Positions 9,145 to 24,918 are shown, counted from the stretch's first letter. The stretch is DNA of 49,227 nucleotides from Pseudomonadota bacterium (GCA_021794275.1 JAJYRD010000088.1:1-49227), one strand, 5' to 3'. Numbers and translations: made by a program. The notes: generated from the letters alone by a model not told the origin.

Positions 9145-9519
9145 CTAAATGAGGAGGCGGGCGAAGCGCAGGAACGGGGGTGGCGCGCGGCTTGTCGGGC
9201 GACTCGAGGGCGAAGTCGCCCTTCCGGCCTGAGAAACGATCACGGGCGTGCTGTAACGCATCGGGAGCAGCGGATGGATGATCGCGATGGTCGCCGCCTG
9301 CGGCCCGAACCTATGATGGCATTGGAGTTGGCGACAGGCGTTCATGCCTGGGACCGCGCCTCGATGCATGCGCGCCATGGAGACCAGGCGCGGCATCATT
9401 TGACATGCGGTGGTTCTATGGGGACCGACATGATAAGCCGCCGCCTGCAGGGGCCAAAGCCCCATGAACGCGAGCCACGCCGCGAGCAACATGCGGGGGG
9501 AATGAGCGAATCGCGACAT
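9145..9519 (-). CDS. Small exported Met/His/Cys-rich protein of the efflux operon
   Basis: A 124-aa protein with a Sec signal peptide (MLLAAWLAFMGLWPLQAAA). The first half of the mature part is unusually rich in Met, His and Cys (HRTTACQMMPRLVSMARMHR; GMNACRQLQCHHRFG) and the C-terminus is basic and Pro-rich. The SD GAAGGG lies just before ATG 9519. It is the first gene after the operon promoter and lies directly upstream of cusC. I do not recognise a named family. Composition and position suggest a periplasmic metal-binding or sensing accessory to the Cus pump, which is inference. Confidence 0.65.
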   Translation of the reverse strand: MSRFAHSPRMLLAAWLAFMGLWPLQAAAYHVGPHRTTACQMMPRLVSMARMHRGAVPGMNACRQLQCHHRFGPQAATIAIIHPLLPMRYSTPVIVSQAGRATSPSSRPTSRAPPPFLRFARLLI

Positions 9520-9547
9520 GGTCCCTTCGGGCGGTAACGGATCAGGA

Positions 9548-9593
9548 CTCTAGGCTAGAGGCGGCGGCCCAGCGTTGTCAAGAGCCGGACAAC
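9548..9593 (-). promoter_or_regulatory. Promoter and operator candidates for the cus operon
   Basis: On the minus strand TTGACA (9581-9576) and TAGCCT (9557-9552) are separated by 18 bp, slightly long as in MerR-type promoters. A perfect 6-bp inverted repeat GTTGTC-N8-GACAAC (9574-9593) overlaps the -35. A second palindrome, CTCTAG-G-CTAGAG (9548-9560), overlaps the -10. They lie 29-74 bp before the Met/His-rich gene. Neither palindrome matches the usual CueR box, so the regulator is unknown and is not encoded next to the operon. Confidence 0.6.
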
Positions 9594-9620
9594 GCGAGGG
9601 CCGCCGCGGGACCCAACCTA

Positions 9621-10187
9621 TCAGTGCCGAATCAGGGTGAAGTGTCGCAACATGTTATTCCCCAGGAACTGCTGGAGCCCAGCGAAGAAGACATGACCCG
9701 CCACATAGACCCATACCATGTAGGACAGCCAGAGGTGCAGGGTCCCGAGGCTCGTAAGGAGCCCATAGGCGGCCGTATTCGCGAAGAGGCCATAGCCACC
9801 CGGGATCACGAGATAGATCAACAAACCCGTCACAGCCATGCCCGACACGGCGAGCAGGCCTATCCCGTGCATAAAGCTCGACAGACCCACGACGTCGCCC
9901 GATCCCGGCAACTTCCCCTGAAAAGCACCGAGAATCTCGTGCCCGACTTGACGCAAGCCCGCTCGATTCCACGGGAATATGACACCGAGATCCCGCCGCG
10001 CCCAGCTCCACATCCAATTGACCACGATCACGAGCAGCGTCGCGATGCCTAGTATGCTATGAACAAAAACCCACTGCGGACGCGTGGCCCGCGACACGAT
10101 CACTCCCGCTGACATCTCCGCAAGAACCGTGACAGCAAGCGTCGCGTGCAGGACGCGCGTACCATTGTCCCATGGCCGTGATTCCAT
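9621..10187 (-). CDS. Cytochrome b561-type membrane protein
   Basis: A 188-aa, four-helix inner-membrane protein of the prokaryotic cytochrome b561 / Ni-Fe hydrogenase b-subunit family (PF01292). Conserved histidines that could ligate two b hemes sit in or near the helices: His14 (RVLHATL), the VHSILG His, FMHGIG, LHLWLS and GHVFF. These proteins move electrons between quinol and periplasmic partners. AGGAGA lies six bases before ATG 10187. It has its own promoter and lies upstream of the cus promoter on the same strand. Its redox partner is not encoded here. Confidence 0.85.
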   Translation of the reverse strand: MESRPWDNGTRVLHATLAVTVLAEMSAGVIVSRATRPQWVFVHSILGIATLLVIVVNWMWSWARRDLGVIFPWNRAGLRQVGHEILGAFQGKLPGSGDVVGLSSFMHGIGLLAVSGMAVTGLLIYLVIPGGYGLFANTAAYGLLTSLGTLHLWLSYMVWVYVAGHVFFAGLQQFLGNNMLRHFTLIRH

Positions 10188-10282
10188 AAGAATCTCCTTT
10201 TTTATTTATATAGCCACTTGTTCCGGTCGTGGCTCGAGGCCGTAATCCCACTACGAAAAATAGCGATGACAACGCCATCGAT

Positions 10283-10312
10283 ACTATGATCAGAAAAATT
10301 GCGATTTGTCAA
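10283..10312 (-). promoter_or_regulatory. Sigma-70 promoter of the cytochrome b561 gene
   Basis: A perfect -35 TTGACA (10312-10307), an 18-bp spacer and CATAGT (10288-10283) lie about 100 bp before the start codon, in an AT-richer patch. Confidence 0.55.
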
Positions 10313-10378
10313 AGACTATCGGGCAGTGATAGTATCTGAGCTCGAATTTCCGCTCGCGCCCCCTGACCGGACACCCCT

Positions 10379-10940
10379 TCAGCCCTCGCTAATCGAACGA
10401 ATGACACGCGCCGGATTTCCTCCGACAAGGGCATTCGGGGGAACGGATCTGGTGACTACCGAGCCCGCCGCCACAACCGAGTTTTCAGCGACCGTCACCC
10501 CACCGACAATTGTTGCGCCAGGCGCGATCCAGACGTTTCTCTCAATCACCATGGGCTTTGCGATCGTGGCAGTGTGGCGGCGCGAAGGTTCAAGGGGATG
10601 GCCCGCCGTGATGAGGCTCACGTTCGACCCGATCATCACACCGTCGGCAATGTCGAGGCCGCCAAGGTCATAGAAAGTGCAGTTCTGGTTTACGAAGACA
10701 TCGTACCCCACGCGGATTTCGCTCCCGCCAGCCGTATAAAACGGGGGAATCAGTAAAAAGCTCTCGTCCACCTTTTTACCGATAAGCTCGCTGAACAAGG
10801 CCCGGATTTCGTCTGCATCGTTAAACGTGAGGCGGTTAGGTCGGGCGGGTGATCGCCGTCACTCGGTTAATGTTTGCCAGCATTGCCGCTGATTCCGGCG
10901 TCCCGCGGTAAATTGTTTTGGTGCCGCCCTCATTCGACAT
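10379..10940 (-). pseudogene. Hexapeptide-repeat sugar O-acetyltransferase, frameshifted
   Basis: The C-terminal 150 residues are a left-handed beta-helix acetyltransferase (maltose/galactoside acetyltransferase type): LIPPFYTAGGSEIRVG, NQNCTFYDLGGLDIADGVMI, ITAGHPLEPSRR, the NVWIAPGATIVGGVTV repeats and GGNPARVIRSI. In that frame there is no start codon before a TTG at 10798. The true N-terminus is in another frame: ATG 10940, preceded by GAGGAC, reads MSNEGGTKTIYRGTPESAAM and runs to TAA at 10836-10838. There a single extra base breaks the frame. Removing it restores NRLTFNDADEIRALFSELIG and a normal protein of about 186 aa. It is either a recent pseudogene or a sequencing error. Confidence 0.8.
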
Positions 10941-11124
10941 TGCATTGTCCTCGGCCTATCGTTGGGCGCGTGTTCCGGTACAGGCGGCAGAGATCCCGCT
11001 GCGGTGCTCGGCGTACCGACGCGGGTCTTAGAGGATTCTAGCAATACCCGGCGCCCTGCAAGTCGATCGCGGCGAGCAGGCACCCCAATGTAAGGGACGG
11101 AGAGCTGTCGGGGCGCGCACCGCC

Positions 11125-13284
11125 TCAGAAAAGCGAGTAGGGATCGACATCGAGAGACCACCGTACTTGCGCCGCGAGCGGGCTTTCGGCCACGCGCGGG
11201 AGCCAGGCCTTGAGCCAGGACTGTAGAGCGGCGCGTTTGGTGCTCGTCGCGAGAAGCTGCGCCCGGTGGTAGCCCGCGCGGCGCGCGAGGACCGCCGGCA
11301 GGATGCAGCCCAGCGTGATTTCCGGGGGGGGCGCGCCTAAACGCCTCGCGGCTTCGAGGAATCGCATCGCCATATCGGGCTTGCGGGCCTCGGCGCGCAA
11401 GAGGGCGCAATGGGTATAGGGCGGGAAGGCGGTCTCGCGCCGTTCCTGCAAGGCAACATCCGCGAAGGCCTCGTAGTCGAGACGCGCAAGCGGCGCCCAG
11501 AGCGGGTGCGCCGGATGGTGGGTCTGGATGAGCACCTGGCCCGGCCTCTCGCCACGGCCCGCGCGGCCGGCGACCTGCACGATCTGCGCGAACAATTGCT
11601 CGTCAGCCCGGAAGTCGTTGCCATGCAGCCCCTGATCCGCGTGGATCACGCCGACCAGCGTCATGTTCGGGAAGTCATGGCCCTTGGCCAGCATCTGGGT
11701 GCCGACCAGCACGTCGATCTCATGCCCGCGCACCTTGCGCAACAGCGCGTCGAATGCAAGCCGGCTCCCGGTCGTGTCGCGGTCGACGCGGGCGATGCGG
11801 GCGCCGGGCAACGCACGTCGCAACCCCTCCTCCACGCGCTCCGTGCCGTCTCCGACACGCGCGAGCCCCTCGTGCCCGCACGCCGGGCACGAGGTCGGCA
11901 AGGGGCGTTCATGCCCGCAATGGTGACAGCGCAGACGGCGATCGCCGAGATGAACGGTCAGGCGGGCGTCGCAACGATCGCAGGGGGCGTGCCAGCGGCA
12001 TTGCGGACAGAAAAGCACCGGCGCATAGCCACGGCGATTCAAAAAAAGGAGCGCCTGCTCGCCACGTGCCACATGCTCGCGCAAGGCTGCGAGCAAAGGG
12101 CCCGATAGGCCGTCGCGCGCTCGTTCGCGACCGAGGTCGATCAAGCGCACGCTGGGCAGTGCGCGCGCAGGGCCCCGGTCGGGCAAGGCGAGGAGGCGGT
12201 AACGTCCTTCACGGGCATGACGATAGCTCTCGAGCGACGGGGTCGCCGAACCGAGCACGACGGGGATTTGAAGGCCCTTGGCGCGCCACACGGCGAGATC
12301 GCGGGCATGGTAGCGGAAGCCGTCTTGCTGCTTGAAGGAGGCATCATGCTCCTCGTCGACGATCACGAGCGACAGACGCTTCATCGGCGTGAAGACCGCG
12401 GAACGCGTCCCCACCACCACTGGGAGCCGTCCGGCGGCGGCCGCCGACCAGACGCGCGAGCGTTCGCCGGCGGCGCAGGCGGAATGGAGCGTACCGATCG
12501 CGGTTCCGAGGCGCGCCTCGAAGCGCGCGACGAGTTGGGGCGTGAGCCCGATCTCCGGGACCAGCACCAGCGCTTGACGACCGGTCGCGACCACCTCCGC
12601 CAGGAGATCGAGATAGACCTCGGTTTTTCCGCTGCCCGTGACGCCAAACAGGAGAAAGGCAGCGAAAGTCCCGAAGGCCTCGCGCACCGAGCCAGACGCG
12701 ACGCGTTGATCAGGGCGCAAGACCAGGCCGTCTGGACGCAGCGAGGATCCGGGCACCGGGGCCTCACGCTCGCAGACGAGCCCTTGTGCCATCAGGGCGC
12801 GCAACACGGGCCGCGAGCCAGACCCCAGGGCCTTCAAGTCACTTTCGGTCAGGACCCCGGCCTCCTTGATAGCCCCCCAAAGGGCCGCCTGCCGGCGGGC
12901 CCGACCAAAGCGCCGGGCGTCAGCCGCGAGGCCCATGGCGGTCAGACCGTAGGCGCGCGGGACGATGGGTTCGTCGCCGCGTTTCAAGGCCGCCGGCAAG
13001 GCCGCAAACAAGACCTCACCCAGGGGGTGGTGGTAATAGTCGGCAGCGAAGCGCAGCAAGCGCAGCTGTTCGCTCGACAACAGGGGCTCTCGATCAATGA
13101 CCTCAAGTATGGCGCGCAACGTGATGCCCGGCACGGGATCAGTGGGGGCCTCGATGACGATGCCCGTCAACACCCTGCGGCCCAAGGGGACCCGCACGCG
13201 CACCCCGGGTATCAGCGGGTGCTCGTGTTCGTAGTCGAAGCTCCGCCTGAGCGGAACCGGCAAACTCACGCGAATCGCGACCAT
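11125..13284 (-). CDS. priA: Primosomal protein N', replication-restart helicase PriA
   Basis: A 719-aa 3'-5' DNA helicase that recognises stalled forks and loads the replisome. It has an N-terminal 3'BD-like domain (LPVPLRRSFDY, VRVPLGRRVLTGIV), a Walker A GVTGSGKT (214-221), DEEH (Walker B), a zinc-binding insert with eight cysteines (CPQCRWHAPCDRC ... CHHCGHE ... CPACG), and helicase motifs LVGTQMLAKGHDFPNMTLVG and QVAGRAGRG. The length is normal (E. coli 732). The start ATG 13284 has no strong SD. In many gammaproteobacteria priA neighbours argS, but here argS is 18 kb away. Confidence 0.97.
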   Translation of the reverse strand: MVAIRVSLPVPLRRSFDYEHEHPLIPGVRVRVPLGRRVLTGIVIEAPTDPVPGITLRAILEVIDREPLLSSEQLRLLRFAADYYHHPLGEVLFAALPAALKRGDEPIVPRAYGLTAMGLAADARRFGRARRQAALWGAIKEAGVLTESDLKALGSGSRPVLRALMAQGLVCEREAPVPGSSLRPDGLVLRPDQRVASGSVREAFGTFAAFLLFGVTGSGKTEVYLDLLAEVVATGRQALVLVPEIGLTPQLVARFEARLGTAIGTLHSACAAGERSRVWSAAAAGRLPVVVGTRSAVFTPMKRLSLVIVDEEHDASFKQQDGFRYHARDLAVWRAKGLQIPVVLGSATPSLESYRHAREGRYRLLALPDRGPARALPSVRLIDLGRERARDGLSGPLLAALREHVARGEQALLFLNRRGYAPVLFCPQCRWHAPCDRCDARLTVHLGDRRLRCHHCGHERPLPTSCPACGHEGLARVGDGTERVEEGLRRALPGARIARVDRDTTGSRLAFDALLRKVRGHEIDVLVGTQMLAKGHDFPNMTLVGVIHADQGLHGNDFRADEQLFAQIVQVAGRAGRGERPGQVLIQTHHPAHPLWAPLARLDYEAFADVALQERRETAFPPYTHCALLRAEARKPDMAMRFLEAARRLGAPPPEITLGCILPAVLARRAGYHRAQLLATSTKRAALQSWLKAWLPRVAESPLAAQVRWSLDVDPYSLF

Positions 13285-13375
13285 GGCAGGGGTCCATTAT
13301 TCCTGGTTCGTATCCCGAAGCCCAAACCGCTTTTGGTTTCGACGCTAAACGGCTGGATAAGAAAGCAATTCCACC

Positions 13376-13398
13376 TTACCCACAAACTCTGTGGATAA
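13376..13398. promoter_or_regulatory. Inverted pair of DnaA boxes upstream of priA
   Basis: TTACCCACA (13376-13384, one mismatch to the consensus) and TGTGGATAA (13390-13398, the perfect consensus TTATCCACA on the minus strand) face each other with 5 bp between, about 90-115 bp before the priA start. They could let DnaA regulate priA. Two boxes alone do not make an origin, and no AT-rich unwinding region follows. Confidence 0.5.
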
Positions 13399-13466
13399 CT
13401 GTGTTGAAAAGCGGCGGGAAGCGGTCCGCCTTTGGCCTGATTGCTGATTCCGCTTTAAACTGATGA

Positions 13467-13487
13467 AAAAATAGGCTGCCTATTTTT
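13467..13487. repeat. Perfect 21-bp palindrome between hemE and priA
   Basis: Arms AAAAATAGGC and GCCTATTTTT flank a central T. As RNA it would be a 9-bp hairpin with an A-run before and a T-run after, so it could end transcription in both directions. As DNA it could be a dimeric operator. The rest of the hemE-priA gap (13285-13608) shows nothing else I can name. Confidence 0.55.
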
Positions 13488-13608
13488 CCTCTTGCGTTTC
13501 AATATCTTATGTAGACGCAAGGGGTCGCGGACGGGCCCAGGCGCAGGCGGCGGCGAGAGGTCTTGACACGCGGCCGAAATGTGAATAACCAAGCGTCTGC
13601 ATCAGACA

Positions 13609-13667
13609 AATCTGAAATAGAACGCCCCGAAACGGGGCAGCGACGGGGGCGGAGAGGCCCCCCGTCG
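13609..13667 (-). terminator. Tandem hairpins after hemE
   Basis: Just past the hemE stop (minus strand) are two strong stems. CGACGGGGG/CCCCCGTCG (13641-13667, 9 bp) is followed by GCCCCG-TTT-CGGGGC (13624-13638), then the T-rich GTTCTATTTC. The second is the more likely intrinsic terminator, although its T-tract is interrupted. Confidence 0.6.
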
Positions 13668-13674
13668 AAGGGCT

Positions 13675-20602
<6,928 letters not shown>

Positions 20603-20641
20603 AGGCTTAAGGTCGGTAAAACCGTCGCAAAAAGGCTTATG

Positions 20642-20670
20642 ATTATACTGCCCGGCCCGAGCCGATTCAA
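20642..20670 (-). promoter_or_regulatory. Sigma-70 promoter of gltB-gltD-hemE
   Basis: On the minus strand TTGAAT (20670-20665), a 17-bp spacer and a perfect TATAAT (20647-20642) lie 40 bp before the gltB start. The rest of the aroB-gltB gap holds no gene. Confidence 0.8.
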
Positions 20671-20737
20671 TGAAGCGCGCCGAATGAGGCGCCGAAGCCT
20701 TCCGCGGGACCCCTACCGGCCGCCGCCACGGGCGCCC

Positions 20738-21823
20738 TCATATGCTCACAGGTGGCATGCGGCCGAGCACGTCCATGAGCGCGTCCTCCGAGACCTCATC
20801 GGTGAGAAACGCTTCGCCGAGGGCGCGCAACAGGACAAAGCGGATACGGCCGTGAGCGGCCTTCTTGTCGACCGCCATGAGCTCAAGGAAGCGTCCCGGG
20901 GCGATGGCGGGCGGGCCCGTCGGCAGACCGGCACGGCGGACAAGGTCGCATAGGCGCCTGGTGTCAGGCGCCGTGATGAGCCCGAGGCGCTCCGAGAGGT
21001 GGGCCGCCATCACCATGCCGGCCCCCACCGCCTCGCCATGCAGCCAGCGCCCGTAACCCATGGCGCCCTCGATGGCGTGCCCGAAGGTATGGCCGAAGTT
21101 CAACAAGGCCCGCACCCCGGCCTCGCGCTCGTCGGCCATGACCACCCGCGCCTTATCCCGGCACGACGTCTCGATGGCGTAAGCGAGCGCCGCGGGGTCG
21201 CGCCGCACCAGCGCGTCCACGTTCTGCTCGAGCCACTCAAAAAAGGCGAGATTGCCTATGGCCCCATACTTGATGACTTCGGCGAGACCCGCGGAGAGCT
21301 CACGATCAGGGAGCGTCGACAAGGTCGTCGTGTCGATGATGACCGCCTGCGGCTGATAGAAACAGCCGATCATGTTCTTGCCAAGGGCGTGATTCACGCC
21401 GGTCTTGCCGCCCACCGACGAGTCCACCTGCGACAGCAGGGTGGTCGGCACCTGGACGAAGGGCACGCCGCGCTGGTAGACGGCGGCCGCGAACCCGGCG
21501 ATATCGCCGACGACGCCACCCCCCAGGGCGAAGATCGTGGTCGCGCGGTCACAGCGACGGCCAAGGAGATCGCCCACGATGCGCTCGATGGTTCCGAGCG
21601 CCTTCTGCGGTTCGCCATCCGGCAGGACCACGACCGTGGGATCGAAGCCCGCCAAGGCCTCGGTGAGGTGCGCCAGATACAGAGGCGCGACGACCTCATT
21701 AGTAATGATCGCGACCCGCCCCCCGGACACCGGGGCCCGCAAAAGATCGGCACGAGCCAATAGCCCGGCGCCGATATGGATGGGATAGCCCCCGCCCGGG
21801 AGATCAAGCGTCATGGTCGACAC
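20738..21823 (-). CDS. aroB: 3-dehydroquinate synthase
   Basis: A 361-aa NAD-dependent enzyme converting DAHP to 3-dehydroquinate, step 2 of the shikimate pathway. Visible motifs are the NAD/phosphate loop [21 protein letters not shown], the substrate segment [19 protein letters not shown] and the metal-binding region [16 protein letters not shown] ... [14 protein letters not shown] start at 21823 is preferred: AGAGGA lies six bases upstream, while the in-frame ATG three codons later is too far from any SD. It overlaps the end of aroK by 20 bases, the usual aroK-aroB pair. Confidence 0.97.
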   Translation of the reverse strand: MSTMTLDLPGGGYPIHIGAGLLARADLLRAPVSGGRVAIITNEVVAPLYLAHLTEALAGFDPTVVVLPDGEPQKALGTIERIVGDLLGRRCDRATTIFALGGGVVGDIAGFAAAVYQRGVPFVQVPTTLLSQVDSSVGGKTGVNHALGKNMIGCFYQPQAVIIDTTTLSTLPDRELSAGLAEVIKYGAIGNLAFFEWLEQNVDALVRRDPAALAYAIETSCRDKARVVMADEREAGVRALLNFGHTFGHAIEGAMGYGRWLHGEAVGAGMVMAAHLSERLGLITAPDTRRLCDLVRRAGLPTGPPAIAPGRFLELMAVDKKAAHGRIRFVLLRALGEAFLTDEVSEDALMDVLGRMPPVSI

Positions 21824-22346
21824 GGCTTATCCTCTTCAGTCCGCAGGCGATGACCCGCGCCGCCACATGCGGCGGCCTGCGATCGGTATCCACGATGAGA
21901 TCGGCGACCTCGCGATAGAGCGGCTCGCGCTCACGCATGAGCACACGGACCCGCGTCTGCGGGTCCTCGGTCTGCAAAAGCGGCCTGTGGCGGTCACGGC
22001 GCACGCGCTCCCACAAGGTACTGGCGTCGGCGTGAAGGTAGACCGTGGTCCCGTGCGTCTTCAAGAGTTCACGGTTGTGGGCGGCGATCACCGCCCCGCC
22101 GCCGGTCGCAAGGACGATGTTCGGCCTCTCGACCAGATCCTCGAGGACGAGCGCCTCCCAACGCCGGAATCCCGCCTCGCCTTCCACGGCGAAGATCAAG
22201 GGCACGCTCGCCCCGGTCCTCCGCTCAATCTCGTGATCGCAGTCGAAAAAAGTACGCCCCAGGCGGTCGGCGAGGCACCGTCCGATCGTGGACTTGCCGG
22301 CCCCCATGGGACCCACCAGAAAAATACCCGCTTCGCCTGCCCTCAT
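21804..22346 (-). CDS. aroK: Shikimate kinase
   Basis: A 180-aa P-loop kinase that phosphorylates shikimate at O3. The Walker A motif GPMGAGKST (12-20) is followed by the shikimate-binding [14 protein letters not shown], the ATGGGAV turn and the lid Arg-rich DRHRPLL. The start codon ATG 22346 has little SD and sits inside an inverted repeat (22341-22369), so its translation may depend on the upstream pil transcript. It is followed by aroB with overlap. Confidence 0.96.
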   Translation of the reverse strand: MRAGEAGIFLVGPMGAGKSTIGRCLADRLGRTFFDCDHEIERRTGASVPLIFAVEGEAGFRRWEALVLEDLVERPNIVLATGGGAVIAAHNRELLKTHGTTVYLHADASTLWERVRRDRHRPLLQTEDPQTRVRVLMREREPLYREVADLIVDTDRRPPHVAARVIACGLKRISRVDHDA

Positions 22347-22369
22347 GCGGGCGTTATGCCAGCATGAGG
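22341..22369 (-). promoter_or_regulatory. Inverted repeat over the aroK start codon
   Basis: CCTCATGC and GCATGAGG (8-bp perfect arms, 13-base loop) lie at the pilQ-aroK junction, and the downstream arm contains the aroK ATG. In mRNA this hairpin would occlude initiation. It is too short of T residues to be an intrinsic terminator. Confidence 0.4.
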
Positions 22370-22377
22370 GCCATAAA

Positions 22378-24918
22378 TCAACCCGATTGCAGAGACAGCG
22401 ACGGCGCCAGAATGCGGGGTGTAAGGAAGATGAGCAACTCCGAACGGGTGTTGGCGACCGAGGTGTTTCGGAACAGATAGCCCAGGATCGGGATGTTGCC
22501 GAGGAACGGGACTTTAGTGACGGTCCGCAGGCGGCTGTTCTGGTAGATCCCGCCGATCACGACCGTCTGCCCGTTATTCACAAGCACCTGCGTCTTCAGG
22601 CTCTTCTCGTCCAGGGTGCCGGCGACCGCATTCGCAAAGCTGTTGTCGGTGATCTTCACAGTCATGATGATGCGGTTATCCGGCGTGATCTGCGGCGTCA
22701 CAGACAAGCCCAGGACCGCCTGCTGGAGCATGCTCTGACCGAAACCGAGATTGAAGAACTGCTCCTCGCCCTGTTTGATGTCGGCCTTGCGGTCGTTGGC
22801 GGTGATGAGGCGCGGGCTCGATATGATCTTGCCCTTGTTTTCTGCCTGCAGCGCCGAGAGCTCGAGGTTCAAGAGATTGTTGTTGGCGAGCTTGGCGACA
22901 GTGAGCGCGAAGGTCGCGGGCAGGGAGCTCCCGACACCCACCGACGGCAGGTTCACGTTGAACGCGCCCAGGCTCGTGCTCGATAGCGTACCCGCCGTGG
23001 TCGGCTGCATGCCTGGGGCCGTCGACAGGCCCGAGCCCGCGCACTGCGCCGCCGGGCAGCTTGAGATCGAGGTGGACGGCGTACTGTAGGAGTAATTGAG
23101 GCCGAGCTGGGCGCCCAGGCTCTTGTTGAAACCATCGTTGGCCTCCACCAGGCGCGCCTCGATCAGGACCTGGCGCACCGGCCGGTCAAGCTTGGCGATG
23201 AGCCTGCGGATGGCACGGATACGCGATGGCGTATCCTGGACGATCAAGGAGTTCGTGCGCTTATCCACGGTCACCTGGCCACGCTTCGACAAGAGGGACG
23301 TGGATTCGGTGGTCTGCTTGCTATAGCTCACCGAGCTAAACGGCATATTGTGCGTGGAGCCGCCCACGGTGCGCGTGGACTTCAAGAGCGCCGCGATGTC
23401 CGAGGCCTTGGCGTAATTCATGCGGATCAAGACCGTCTCCAAGGGCTCGAGTTTGCGGGCCTCGACACGCGCTTTCAGGCGCGCCTGACGCTGCGCGGCC
23501 ATCTGCGCCGCGGGGGCCACCAGGATGATATTGCCCTTGCGCTCCATTCCGAGGTTTTTGGTCCGCAAGATGAGGTGCAGGGCCTGTTTCCACGGCACGT
23601 CATGCAGCTGAAGCGTGAGGGTGCCGTGCACGGCATTGCTCGTGACGAAATTCAGGCCGCTGAAGTTGGCGAGCACCTGCAGCGCGGCACGCACCCCGAT
23701 GTGCTGGAAATTCAGCGAGATTTTGCGGCTCGCATACTTGTTCTTCTTGCGCTCGGCGACGCGGTAAGCGCGCGCCGAGACGGGGGTGACGCGCATGAGA
23801 AAGGTGCGCTGCGACTGAAAGCCCATCTGCGTATAGTGGCCGTAGGCATGCAAGACCATGCGCGCCGAACGCCCGTCCTGGAAGGTGCGTATGGTGTCGA
23901 TCGGTGTCGCGAAATCGGTGACGACGAGCTTGCGCTGCTCGGCCTTGGGGACCGCCGTATTGTGAAACGTGAGCACGATGTGATGGCCGCGGTTATGGAC
24001 ACTCACCGCCACGTTCGAGCTGGAAAGCTTGACCTCAACCTTGCCTGCCCCGTCGCGCCCGCGATGAAACGCGATGGCGCGCAGGCGGTAGCGCGGCTTG
24101 TGATTAGCGTCAGGCGGCAACACCGGGGTCTTCGGCATCGCAACTGCCGCCTGGGCGATATGGGTGTTGGGGCTTGCGATGATCACATCGATGGCATGCG
24201 GCCGCACGAAGGCGCGGTAGGCCGCCGGACTTACGAGTCGAATCACGACACGCGTCATGCCGTTGGCCTGCACGGCAGCCACGTTGCGTACGTCGCCGGC
24301 ACCGACCCGCAATTCGCCCACCGTGGACTTGATCCTTGTATTCGGTATGTCGAGGACGACCATGGCGGGCTTGGTGAGCACAAAGGCTGACGGAGCCTCA
24401 GGACGCTTGGCGGTCGTCAGGTGGAGTTCTATCCTGTTTCCCGGAAATGCGAAATAGCCCAATTTGTCCAAGACGTTCGGGCCCGACTGTGCCGCCACCC
24501 GGGCCCTCGTCCGGGCCGCGGGGAGCGCCTTCGGGACGACGCCCCTGGTCACCCCGCCGAGCACCGCCTGATAGCCATAGGATGCGCGCAGAAGATGCAT
24601 CCGTCCGCGCCGGCTCAATAGCACGTCGACATCCACCCCGTGGCCATGATCGGCCAGATAAGGATAGACACCCTTGACCGTGCCCGAACCGGCCAGATCA
24701 CGGACGTGCGTCCCGAGCGTGGTGCGACGCAATTCGATGCGCAAAAGACGCCCGTGCCGCTTGACCATGAGCCTGCCGCGCGCGTGGCCCGCGACGACGA
24801 GCCGCAGTGCCGGCTTGTCACCGTGAGTACTCCAGGAAAGCCCGGTGAGCGTTGCGGCCCCGGCCATGGCGAACGCGGAGGTCGCGAAGGCGATGGCGGC
24901 GAGCTTTGTTCTAATCAT
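22378..24918 (-). CDS. pilQ: Type IV pilus secretin
   Basis: An 846-aa outer-membrane pore through which the type IV pilus passes. It has a signal peptide (cleavage after AMAGA), two AMIN-type peptidoglycan-binding domains in roughly residues 25-260, then the secretin N domains (KISLNFQHIGVRAALQVLAN, LQLHDVPWKQALHLIL, VDKRTNSLIVQDTPSRI). The C-terminal secretin core shows VLIEARLVEANDGF, ISSPRLITANDRKADI and the conserved end VPFLGNIPILGYLF. GGGAG precedes ATG 24918. It is the last gene of pilMNOPQ, with aroK following 31 bp later. Confidence 0.96.
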   Translation of the reverse strand: MIRTKLAAIAFATSAFAMAGAATLTGLSWSTHGDKPALRLVVAGHARGRLMVKRHGRLLRIELRRTTLGTHVRDLAGSGTVKGVYPYLADHGHGVDVDVLLSRRGRMHLLRASYGYQAVLGGVTRGVVPKALPAARTRARVAAQSGPNVLDKLGYFAFPGNRIELHLTTAKRPEAPSAFVLTKPAMVVLDIPNTRIKSTVGELRVGAGDVRNVAAVQANGMTRVVIRLVSPAAYRAFVRPHAIDVIIASPNTHIAQAAVAMPKTPVLPPDANHKPRYRLRAIAFHRGRDGAGKVEVKLSSSNVAVSVHNRGHHIVLTFHNTAVPKAEQRKLVVTDFATPIDTIRTFQDGRSARMVLHAYGHYTQMGFQSQRTFLMRVTPVSARAYRVAERKKNKYASRKISLNFQHIGVRAALQVLANFSGLNFVTSNAVHGTLTLQLHDVPWKQALHLILRTKNLGMERKGNIILVAPAAQMAAQRQARLKARVEARKLEPLETVLIRMNYAKASDIAALLKSTRTVGGSTHNMPFSSVSYSKQTTESTSLLSKRGQVTVDKRTNSLIVQDTPSRIRAIRRLIAKLDRPVRQVLIEARLVEANDGFNKSLGAQLGLNYSYSTPSTSISSCPAAQCAGSGLSTAPGMQPTTAGTLSSTSLGAFNVNLPSVGVGSSLPATFALTVAKLANNNLLNLELSALQAENKGKIISSPRLITANDRKADIKQGEEQFFNLGFGQSMLQQAVLGLSVTPQITPDNRIIMTVKITDNSFANAVAGTLDEKSLKTQVLVNNGQTVVIGGIYQNSRLRTVTKVPFLGNIPILGYLFRNTSVANTRSELLIFLTPRILAPSLSLQSG

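Noticed and set aside
13376-13487. Chromosomal origin near priA
   Set aside because: Only two DnaA boxes, no AT-rich repeats and no dnaA, dnaN or gidA genes nearby.
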